A stretch of 12,854 bases of DNA, from the NCBI GenBank assembly GCA_017553025.1, contig JAFZNF010000208.1, positions 1 to 12,854 of the forward strand, written 5' to 3'. Source of the DNA: Clostridia bacterium (GTDB taxonomy: Bacteria > Bacillota_A > Clostridia > UBA1381). Positions within the stretch are counted from its first letter, which is position 1; each line of letters opens with the position of its first letter. A program made the translations under genes and the position numbers. Below the pieces are notes generated by a model. It saw only the letters and a program-made list of their open reading frames with translations. It was not told where the DNA came from and ran no database searches. Below, one piece after another: positions 7,359 through 12,854 of this stretch.

Positions 7359-8474
7359 ATGATAGACACAATGGGTGTAATTATAGCGAGCAATCTGAAT
7401 ATACCGCCGCTTACAGATGTACGGAGCGCGTCGGCTCTTCCTATTGCGGGCGGTTACAGGATTATTGACTTTGTCATTTCCGATATGGCAACCGCAGGAA
7501 TTCAGAATATAGGCGTTGCAACTGAGGTAAACTATTCTTCGCTTATGGACCATATTAAATCGGGTACGCCTTGGGATTTAAACCGAAAGGACAGAGGTCT
7601 TACGCTTCTGCCCCCGAATTTTGCGAATAAGAATTTTTATGAAATACGCGGTGATCTGGATATCCTTACGGGAATAAGGGAGTTTTTAAGACGCTCAAGT
7701 GAAACATATGTTGTTCTTTCTCTCGGGAATAATATTTATAACATAGATTTCAGGGAAGTCATAAAGGAACATATAGATAAGCAGGCAGATATAACGATAA
7801 TATATAAGGATATGCAAAATGTTGACCAGACCGAACTTTCGCGGTTCACGCTTTTGGAGATTGACGAGGAGCAGGGCATAACGGATATAGAAGTTTGCCC
7901 GTATTATCCGAAATGGACCTGTGCAAGTGCAGATGTTTTCGTTATGGAAAAGGCGCTTTTGGAGAGTATTGTAGACGAGTGCTCGTCAAAAGGCAATCAC
8001 GATTTTGTAAAGGACGCCATAGCGAAAAAGATGTCAGGTCTCAGGGTCTATGGATTTGAGCATAAGGGATATCTTGACAAAATTGACAGTATGGTTTCAT
8101 ATTTTGATAACAATATGAAATTCTTAGATGCGGATATGCAAAAGGAAATGTTACACTCCAATCTTCCGATTTATACGAAAAACAGGGACTTGCCGCCTAC
8201 AAAATACGGAAATAACGCCTTGGTGGAAAATTCGTATATAGCCGACGGCTGTAATATATACGGAACGGTAATCAATAGCGTTTTATCGGGCGGAGTTACT
8301 GTAAAAGAGGGCGCTGTAGTCAAAAATTCTGTCCTTATGCAGGGAGTTACGGTGGAGGAAGATGCACATCTTGAGTATGTAGTACTTGATAAAACAGTAA
8401 AGATAAGCGCAAATAAGACTCTTATCGGGCAGGACAGCTATCCTCTTCCTGTTGCAAAAGGTACGGTTATTTGA
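7359..8474 (+). CDS. glgD: GlgD, non-catalytic/regulatory paralogue of ADP-glucose pyrophosphorylase
   Basis: This 371-residue paralogue of GlgC is typical of Firmicutes, where GlgD forms a hetero-oligomer with GlgC and tunes its activity. It keeps the fold (GGYRIIDFVISD at 31-42, SGTPWDLNRK at 68-77, and C-terminal hexapeptide repeats such as GCNIYGTVINSVLSGG). The catalytic signatures are lost. The GGxGxRL loop is replaced by ASNLNIPPL, and the SGDHIYK motif reads SLGNNIYN (121-128), so the catalytic Asp is Asn124. The YxGTANA motif is also absent. These losses are normal for GlgD and mark it as a real subunit and not a decayed gene. AGGGGG at 7345-7350 precedes the ATG by eight bases, and the glgC stop lies 14 bases upstream. 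A terminator follows; no glgA or glgP follows in the operon. Confidence 0.95.
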   Translation: MIDTMGVIIASNLNIPPLTDVRSASALPIAGGYRIIDFVISDMATAGIQNIGVATEVNYSSLMDHIKSGTPWDLNRKDRGLTLLPPNFANKNFYEIRGDLDILTGIREFLRRSSETYVVLSLGNNIYNIDFREVIKEHIDKQADITIIYKDMQNVDQTELSRFTLLEIDEEQGITDIEVCPYYPKWTCASADVFVMEKALLESIVDECSSKGNHDFVKDAIAKKMSGLRVYGFEHKGYLDKIDSMVSYFDNNMKFLDADMQKEMLHSNLPIYTKNRDLPPTKYGNNALVENSYIADGCNIYGTVINSVLSGGVTVKEGAVVKNSVLMQGVTVEEDAHLEYVVLDKTVKISANKTLIGQDSYPLPVAKGTVI

Positions 8475-8504
8475 TATTTTGCACACATTTTGATGAAAAA
8501 GAGT

Positions 8505-8546
8505 AAAAAAATGCACAAAAAATTATATTTTTGTTGCATTTTTTTT
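8505..8546 (+). terminator. Intrinsic terminator of the glgBCD operon
   Basis: AAAAAAATGCA (8505-8515) pairs with TGCATTTTTTT (8535-8545). The stem continues inward as AAAAA/TTTTT past a one-base bulge and ends in a T run. The right arm also contains the -35 box proposed for the next transcript. Confidence 0.75.
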
Positions 8547-8562
8547 ACTGTTATGGTATCAT
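8534..8562 (+). promoter_or_regulatory. Probable promoter of the lysine-riboswitch transcript
   Basis: TTGCAT (8534-8539), a 17-bp spacer and TATCAT (8557-8562). The -10 matches at five of six bases and the -35 is weak. The predicted start near 8569 falls exactly where the aptamer begins, which supports the assignment. The -35 overlaps the preceding terminator. Confidence 0.6.
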
Positions 8563-8568
8563 ATCCCC

Positions 8569-8730
8569 GTGTATAGAGGTGCGGTGTTTATAAGTAGCTG
8601 TTTTTTATACGGCAATACATAAAACAGTGAAAGGAAATACTGCCGAAGAAGGTGCCTTTTGCCGAAGGTATTTTCTGGGACGGCATATAATATGTGCCGT
8701 ACTGTCACCGTAGGTGGAGAGCTATCGCTG
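8569..8730 (+). promoter_or_regulatory. Lysine riboswitch (L-box) aptamer
   Basis: The leader carries the conserved L-box blocks in order. These are ATAGAGGTGCGG (8573-8584), AGTGAAAGG (8626-8634), CTGCCGAAG (8640-8648), TTTCTGGGACGG (8672-8683) and GGTGGAGAGCTATC (8713-8726). Predicted helices include P1 (ATAG 8573-8576 with CTAT 8722-8725), a P2 arm (CTGTTTT with AAAACAG) and P4 (ACGGC with GCCGT, 8680-8701). P5 is CACC-GTA-GGTG (8706-8716). This RNA senses free lysine and normally shuts off lysine biosynthesis or uptake genes when lysine is plentiful. It lies just upstream of the NhaC-type transporter on the same strand. P1 is short by the pairs I can draw. Confidence 0.9.
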
Positions 8731-8744
8731 CATAATTTTTTTGT

Positions 8745-8777
8745 TGTGATTTGCTTTTTCGCCTATCACATTTTTTT
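8745..8777 (+). terminator. Riboswitch expression-platform terminator (attenuator)
   Basis: TGTGAT (8745-8750) pairs with ATCACA (8765-8770), with an inner GC/GC step, followed by seven T (8771-8777). It ends six bases before the ribosome binding site of the transporter. This is the expected position for a lysine-induced terminator. The 3' arm contains CTATC, the same pentamer as the 3' strand of P1, so it may switch partners with the 5' strand of P1. Confidence 0.65.
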
Positions 8778-8795
8778 ATTTTAAGGAGGGAGATT

Positions 8796-10412
8796 ATGTT
8801 TAATCTCAAAACAAGAAAGAAAGGTGCGCTTATAACCCTTTTTACTGTTTTGTTTATGGCAGTAATGACAGTAGTTGCTTTTGCAGAGGGTGAGGACGCA
8901 GCAGAAGAAACCATTAAAATGGCAGGCACATTCTGGGCATTGGTACCGCCAATTATTGCAATAGCTCTTGCACTTATTACAAAAGAAGTGTATAGCTCGC
9001 TGTTTATTGGTATTTTGGCAGGCGGACTGTTTTCAGCAAACTTTGCTCCCGTTAAGGCGATGGACAACATTCTAAACGAAGGTCTTATGTCTGCAGTTTC
9101 GGGAACGGCAGGAATTTTCATATTCTTGGTTGTACTTGGAATAATTGTTGCCCTTGTAAATAAAGCGGGCGGCAGCGCAGCATTTGGTGCTTGGGCAGAA
9201 AAGAACATAAAAACACGCGTAGGCGCGATGATTGCAACATTCATACTTGGTGTACTTATTTTTATTGACGACTATTTCAACTGTCTTACAGTCGGCAGTG
9301 TTATGCGTCCTGTAACTGACAGACATAAAATTTCAAGAGCAAAACTTGCGTATCTTATCGACGCAACAGCAGCTCCCGTGTGTATGATAGCGCCCATTTC
9401 TTCTTGGGCTGCGGCTGTATCATCATACGCAGAAGACGGACAGGGACTTGCACTATTCATAAAAGCAATTCCTTATAACTTCTATTCACTTTTGACATTC
9501 GTTTTTATAATAGCTATTACGCTTATGAAGTTTGATTACGGTCCGATGAAACTGCACGAAAAGAATGCGGTTGAAAAGGGCGACCTCTTCACATCTGGCG
9601 AGCGTCAGGTTTCTGAAGATGTTCAAAGTTCAGGCAAAGGAAAAGTTATTGACCTCATACTTCCTGTAGTTGTTTTGATAGTTGTATGCATACTTTCACT
9701 CATTTATGTCGGCGGATTCTTTGACGGTGCATCGTTTATTGACGCTTTTGCGGACACAGACGCAACTGTCGGACTTCCCTGGGGCGGCGTTGTAGTTTTG
9801 GCACTTACAATAATATATATGGTTTGCAGAAGAACAATGACATTCAAGGAAGCTATGGAATGTGTGCCAAAGGGCTTTATAGCGATGGTTCCTGCTATAC
9901 TTATTCTTACCTTTGCAACAGCGCTCAAGAATATGACAGGTCTTTTGGGTGCAGATACATATGTTGCAGGGATTATGGAAAGCTCAGCAGCAGGTCTTGC
10001 TAATTTCCTGCCCGCAATAATATTCTTAGTAGCTTGCGGTCTTTCCTTTGCAACGGGAACCTCGTGGGGAACTTTCGGAATTCTTATCCCGATTGTTACG
10101 GGCATATTCTCACAAGACAGCACATTATTGATAATCGGTATGTCAGCTTGTCTTGCAGGTGCCGTATGCGGCGACCATTGCTCGCCTATTTCCGATACGA
10201 CGATTATGTCTTCGGCAGGTGCTGAGTGTAATCACATAAACCACGTTTCAACACAGCTTCCGTATGCGCTGACTGTTGCTGCAATATCCTTTGTATGCTA
10301 CATAATCGCAGGTCTTGTTCAGTCGATATGGATTGTACTTCCGATATCAATTGTTCTTACGGTTGCAACATTGTTTGTTATAAAAGCTGTGACAAACAAG
10401 AAAACGGCTTAA
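8796..10412 (+). CDS. NhaC-superfamily transporter, probable lysine importer under a lysine riboswitch
   Basis: This 538-residue polytopic membrane protein belongs to the NhaC-type Na+/H+ antiporter superfamily (COG1757). The start at ATG 8796 is set by AAGGAGGG at 8783-8790. It opens with a basic, hydrophobic, signal-peptide-like segment (residues 1-30, ending VVAFA-EGED), then about 11-12 membrane helices. Family signatures are FIDDYFNCLTVGSVMRPVTD (156-175), APVCMIAPISSWAAAVSS (193-210), SFATGTSWGTFGILIPI (417-433) and AGAVCGDHCSPISDTTIMSS (454-473). The family name implies Na+/H+ exchange. However, NhaC-type genes under L-box control have been proposed as lysine transporters (LysW group, as I recall from comparative riboswitch work). 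The riboswitch makes lysine uptake the better inference here, though the substrate is not visible in the protein. It is monocistronic: a strong terminator follows. Confidence 0.93.
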   Translation: MFNLKTRKKGALITLFTVLFMAVMTVVAFAEGEDAAEETIKMAGTFWALVPPIIAIALALITKEVYSSLFIGILAGGLFSANFAPVKAMDNILNEGLMSAVSGTAGIFIFLVVLGIIVALVNKAGGSAAFGAWAEKNIKTRVGAMIATFILGVLIFIDDYFNCLTVGSVMRPVTDRHKISRAKLAYLIDATAAPVCMIAPISSWAAAVSSYAEDGQGLALFIKAIPYNFYSLLTFVFIIAITLMKFDYGPMKLHEKNAVEKGDLFTSGERQVSEDVQSSGKGKVIDLILPVVVLIVVCILSLIYVGGFFDGASFIDAFADTDATVGLPWGGVVVLALTIIYMVCRRTMTFKEAMECVPKGFIAMVPAILILTFATALKNMTGLLGADTYVAGIMESSAAGLANFLPAIIFLVACGLSFATGTSWGTFGILIPIVTGIFSQDSTLLIIGMSACLAGAVCGDHCSPISDTTIMSSAGAECNHINHVSTQLPYALTVAAISFVCYIIAGLVQSIWIVLPISIVLTVATLFVIKAVTNKKTA

Positions 10413-10422
10413 CGGATAATTT

Positions 10423-10459
10423 CGGCGGACTTTGGGATTTCTCTGAGTCCGCTGTTTTT
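10423..10459 (+). terminator. Intrinsic terminator of the NhaC-type transporter gene
   Basis: CGGCGGACT (10423-10431) pairs with AGTCCGCTG (10446-10454), 9 bp with one G-U pair and a 14-base loop, followed by TTTTT (10455-10459). Confidence 0.92.
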
Positions 10460-10502
10460 GTGCATCACATCTTAACGCATTAAAAGAGGACAATCATATT
10501 GC

Positions 10503-10531
10503 TTGACACAGGTATGGTTTTGTGATAGAAT
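10503..10531 (+). promoter_or_regulatory. Sigma-A promoter of the MgtC-family gene
   Basis: A perfect TTGACA (10503-10508), a 17-bp spacer and TAGAAT (10526-10531). The start would be near 10538, giving a leader of about 24 bases with GGAGG at 10550-10554. There is no room for a magnesium-sensing leader RNA. Confidence 0.88.
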
Positions 10532-10561
10532 AGATAAAATGACAGTTTTGGAGGCGGTAAA

Positions 10562-11236
10562 ATGAGTATGATTATTTTACAGCTTATATTTTTTTTAAGA
10601 ATTTTACTTGCGTGCGTATGCGGTGCAGTTATTGGCTATGAGCGAAAAAACAGAGGAAAAGGCGCAGGCATAAGAACGCATACGATTGTTGCGCTTGCAT
10701 CAGCACTTATGATGATAGTCTCAAAATACGGATTTTCCGATTTGGAGTACCTTCCGGATATGAGAGGGGCAGACCCTGCCAGAATTGCTGCACAGGTAGT
10801 AAGCGGAGTTGGTTTTTTGGGTGCGGGAATGATTTATTTTAACCGCCATCTGGTAAAAGGATTAACAACAGCGGCTGGAGTATGGGCAACTGCCGGGGTA
10901 GGGCTTGCCGTAGGTTCGGGGCTTTATATCGTAGGAATACTTTCGACGGTTATCATCGTTTTATGTCAGGTATTTTTACATAAGCAATATAGATTTTTGC
11001 ATATGCCAAGTGAAGAAATTTTGTCAGCAACCATAGACGACAGCGAAGAGGCGATGGATTTTCTTAAGAATATGCTTGAAAAGTATAATATATCAGTTGG
11101 CGGTATGAAATGCAGAAAAAAGGAAGCAGGACTTATAGAGGTTGAGATGGACGTATCAATTGATGCTGATATAGATTATGATGAGCTTTTTGAGGCGTTC
11201 AGACAAACCGAGTGTATTCATTATTTTTCAATATAA
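10562..11236 (+). CDS. MgtC/SapB-family membrane protein
   Basis: This 224-residue protein has an MgtC-type membrane domain followed by a soluble C-terminal domain. Family motifs are GYERKNRGKGAGIRTH (25-40), RIAAQVVSGVGFLGAG (74-89) and GLTTAAGVWATAGVGLAVGSG, split over 100-120. About five hydrophobic helices lie in residues 5-140. Residues 145-224 contain alternating acidic helices and strands, as in the ACT-like tail of many MgtC proteins. In Salmonella and Mycobacterium MgtC is linked to Mg2+ limitation and virulence, but most Firmicute members are uncharacterised, so no transport role is claimed. GGAGG lies seven bases before the ATG. It has its own promoter, and its terminator overlaps the stop codon, so it appears to be monocistronic. 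Confidence 0.92.
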   Translation: MSMIILQLIFFLRILLACVCGAVIGYERKNRGKGAGIRTHTIVALASALMMIVSKYGFSDLEYLPDMRGADPARIAAQVVSGVGFLGAGMIYFNRHLVKGLTTAAGVWATAGVGLAVGSGLYIVGILSTVIIVLCQVFLHKQYRFLHMPSEEILSATIDDSEEAMDFLKNMLEKYNISVGGMKCRKKEAGLIEVEMDVSIDADIDYDELFEAFRQTECIHYFSI

Positions 11237-11263
11237 ATTCCGCTTTAAAATGCGGAATTTTTT
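11235..11263 (+). terminator. Intrinsic terminator of the MgtC-family gene
   Basis: AAATTCCGC (11235-11243) and GCGGAATTT (11252-11260) form a perfect 9-bp stem with an 8-base loop, running into six T (11258-11263). It overlaps the last bases of the stop codon and ends 15 bases before the next gene's ATG. Confidence 0.93.
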
Positions 11264-11278
11264 GATAGGCAGGATAAT

Positions 11279-12652
11279 ATGGAAACATTACTTGAAAAAC
11301 TGGAAAAAATAAATAAAACACCTATGCATATGCCGGGACATAAGCGAAACGGGAAAAGATTTCCGTACCTTAAGGGTTTTGCAGATATTGATGTAACAGA
11401 AATTGACGGCTTTGACAATCTGCATAATGCCGCAGGTATACTTAAAGACTCAATGGAAAATGCGGCAAGATATCGGGGGGCAGATGCGGCATTTTATCTT
11501 ATTAACGGTACAACCTGCGGAATACTTGCGTCTGTTTGTGCTGTTTTAAATGAAAATGATAAGGTAATAATGGCACGAAACTGTCACAAATCAGTTTATA
11601 ACGGGATTGAACTTGCGGGTGCCGAGCCGATTTTTGTATATCCCGAAAGAAATAGCAGGTATGGGATTTCAGGCTCTGTAAACCCTTGCGATGTCGCCCT
11701 GAAAATCGAGGAAAATCCCGACGCAAAGCTTGTCATAGTTACAAGCCCTACATATGAGGGGGTTATAAGCGATATTGAAGAGATATGCAAGATTGCGCAC
11801 AGCAAAAGTATTCCCGTTTTGGTAGATGCGGCACACGGTGCGCATTTGGGGTTTTATGGATTTTGTGAAGGTGCAGTGCATCAAGGCGCAGATATATGCG
11901 TAGAAAGTCTGCATAAAACACTCCCAAGCCTCACGCAGACGGCTATATGCTATATTTTGGGAAACCTTGTTTCAAAGGAAAAACTTTCTGAAAAACTGGC
12001 TGTATTTGAAACCAGCAGTCCGTCATATATACTGCTTTCTTCGATAGACAGCTGTATAAAGGCGGTAAATAGTAACGGGCACATTTTTAAGGATTGGAAT
12101 AAAAATCTTGACTGTTTTTATGACAAGGTTAAATATCTTGAGAATATTGAAATATTGAAAAAAGAAAGCGGATTTTTTGATTTTGACAGAAGTAAAATCG
12201 TGATTTTTCCAAAAAATCAAAGCGGCGCGGAGCTTGCAAAAACACTCAGGAATGAAAATATTGAACCTGAAATGACGGCTCCCCGTTATGTTATTTGTAT
12301 GACAGGTGCGGGGGATACGAAAAGAAGTCTTAAAAGGCTTGCATCTGCTCTTTATAAGGCTGATAAAAAGCGAAAAGGCGCAATAAAACCGCATAGTTAT
12401 TCGGGGTACGGACAAAACTCCGAAATGTCATTTAAAACTGCACTGAAAAGTGAAAAGGTCCTTTGCGGTTTTTCATATGCCGAGGGAAAAATCTCGGGAG
12501 GATATGTATGGGCATACCCGCCAGGAGTACCCGTGCTTGTGCCCGGAGATAAGATTTCGCGTGAAATTCCGGAGGTACTTAGGGGATATAAAGAAAACGG
12601 TGTTGAACTTTGCGGAAACATAAAGGAGGACAAAATACTTGTCATTAAATAG
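11279..12652 (+). CDS. PLP-dependent Orn/Lys/Arg decarboxylase-family protein
   Basis: This 457-residue enzyme belongs to the fold-type I Orn/Lys/Arg decarboxylase family, like B. subtilis SpeA/YaaO (about 480-490 residues). It has the N-terminal signature MHMPGHKRN (16-24), the phosphate-binding NGTTCGI (76-82) and NCHKS (101-105). VDAAHGAH (182-189) carries the PLP-ring Asp183, and ESLHKTLPSLTQTA (209-222) carries the Schiff-base Lys213. The C-terminal part ends with a PPGVP motif (positions 12519-12533). It lacks the N-terminal wing domain of the large enterobacterial inducible enzymes. The substrate (lysine, arginine or ornithine) cannot be read from sequence. AGGA at 11271-11274 is a weak ribosome binding site. 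No promoter is visible between the upstream terminator and the ATG, so transcription may start inside the MgtC-family gene or read through. In many Firmicutes this family sits next to tmk; here a SCIFF gene follows. Confidence 0.92.
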   Translation: METLLEKLEKINKTPMHMPGHKRNGKRFPYLKGFADIDVTEIDGFDNLHNAAGILKDSMENAARYRGADAAFYLINGTTCGILASVCAVLNENDKVIMARNCHKSVYNGIELAGAEPIFVYPERNSRYGISGSVNPCDVALKIEENPDAKLVIVTSPTYEGVISDIEEICKIAHSKSIPVLVDAAHGAHLGFYGFCEGAVHQGADICVESLHKTLPSLTQTAICYILGNLVSKEKLSEKLAVFETSSPSYILLSSIDSCIKAVNSNGHIFKDWNKNLDCFYDKVKYLENIEILKKESGFFDFDRSKIVIFPKNQSGAELAKTLRNENIEPEMTAPRYVICMTGAGDTKRSLKRLASALYKADKKRKGAIKPHSYSGYGQNSEMSFKTALKSEKVLCGFSYAEGKISGGYVWAYPPGVPVLVPGDKISREIPEVLRGYKENGVELCGNIKEDKILVIK

Positions 12653-12661
12653 CAAATTTAC

Positions 12662-12690
12662 TTGACAAGAAGAGGAAAAGACTATATAAT
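12662..12690 (+). promoter_or_regulatory. Sigma-A promoter of the SCIFF gene
   Basis: A perfect TTGACA (12662-12667), a 17-bp spacer and a perfect TATAAT (12685-12690). It starts nine bases after the decarboxylase stop, gives a ~30-base leader, and AAGGAG at 12713-12718 precedes the ATG by eight bases. It predicts strong constitutive expression. Confidence 0.93.
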
Positions 12691-12726
12691 AACGGTAGTT
12701 AAGACTGCTTTTAAGGAGAAAATAAA

Positions 12727-12854
12727 ATGAACAGAATTAAAACACTTATAACAAGGAAATTAACGAACTGTGAGGGCGGCTGCGGCGAGTGCCAGACATC
12801 GTGTCAATCAGCGTGCAAGACCTCTTGCGGAGTTGCAAATCAGCCCTGCGAAAA
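12727..12854 (+). CDS. scfA: Six-cysteine ranthipeptide precursor SCIFF (3' end cut by the window edge)
   Basis: Forty-two codons are visible before the window ends; SCIFF peptides are about 45-46 residues, so only a few residues are probably missing. The peptide begins MNRIKTLITRKL, a typical basic leader. It then carries the near-invariant CGECQTSCQSACKTSC (19-34) and ends with GVANQPCE. SCIFF precursors are modified by a radical SAM/SPASM maturase (ScfB, such as CteB) that makes Cys-to-Thr thioether links, and the maturase gene normally follows directly; it would lie beyond the edge. Two differences stand out. The residue after Cys34 is Gly where the family has Thr (SCT), and an additional Cys15 lies ahead of the usual six, giving Cys 15, 19, 22, 26, 30, 34 and 41. 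The function of mature SCIFF is unsettled; quorum-type signalling has been proposed in clostridia. Confidence 0.95.
   Translation, partial: MNRIKTLITRKLTNCEGGCGECQTSCQSACKTSCGVANQPCE

Noticed and set aside
8705..9244. Long minus-strand open frame opposite the transporter gene
   Set aside because: It is a shadow of the coding frame of an NhaC-family gene with clear motifs, and it runs through the riboswitch terminator.
12623..12665. AAGGAGGA followed by TTG and an 8-codon frame overlapping the decarboxylase end
   Set aside because: The purine-rich run is the Lys-Glu-Asp codons of the decarboxylase. The frame ends at once and overlaps the SCIFF promoter, so a leader peptide or remnant start codon is not supported.
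1..12854. Search for CRISPR arrays, insertion sequences, attachment sites and tandem repeats
   Set aside because: No regularly spaced repeats, transposase genes, terminal inverted repeats or target duplications were seen by eye. The lone tRNA gene has no integrase or duplicated 3' end nearby.

Overview
The window looks like chromosomal DNA from an anaerobic Clostridia-class Firmicute. The evidence is a low-to-moderate GC content, strong AGGAGG-type ribosome binding sites, textbook TTGACA/TATAAT promoters with 17-bp spacers, a membrane-anchored RNase Y next to a YmdB phosphodiesterase, a paired GlgC/GlgD, and above all a SCIFF ranthipeptide precursor at the right edge, a peptide almost confined to Clostridia. 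I cannot name the species. Most of the window is core or housekeeping sequence.

Layout. (a) 1-1110, plus strand: the 3' part of a probable DUF4352-type secreted protein, interrupted by an in-frame TAA, followed by a small zinc-ribbon/membrane/OB-fold protein and a terminator. (b) 1231-4017, minus strand: RNase Y (rny), then ymdB, then a stand-alone tRNA-Leu(CAA) with its own perfect promoter and terminator. (c) 4159-8546, plus strand and divergent from rny: a glgB-glgC-glgD glycogen operon without glgA in the window. (d) 8534-10459: a promoter, a lysine riboswitch (L-box) with a plausible attenuator, and an NhaC-superfamily transporter that is probably a lysine importer. (e) 10503-11263: an MgtC/SapB-family membrane protein with its own promoter and terminator. 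(f) 11279-12652: a PLP-dependent Orn/Lys/Arg decarboxylase-family enzyme. (g) 12662-end: a perfect-consensus promoter driving the SCIFF precursor gene, cut by the window edge near its 3' end.

How the parts relate. RNase Y and YmdB are a known functional and genomic pair in RNA turnover. GlgC makes ADP-glucose, GlgD is its non-catalytic partner, and GlgB branches the glucan; the synthase must be elsewhere. The riboswitch ties the NhaC-type transporter to lysine. A Lys/Orn/Arg decarboxylase-family gene two genes downstream raises, but does not prove, a lysine uptake/decarboxylation link.

The observations most worth a second look are three. The SCIFF peptide has Gly where the thioether-accepting Thr is expected, and a seventh Cys. 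The first gene has a one-codon nonsense lesion with its homology continuing in frame. The lysine riboswitch has a duplicated CUAUC that could act as the switching strand. I did not see an obviously new multi-gene system; the SCIFF variant is the closest candidate.
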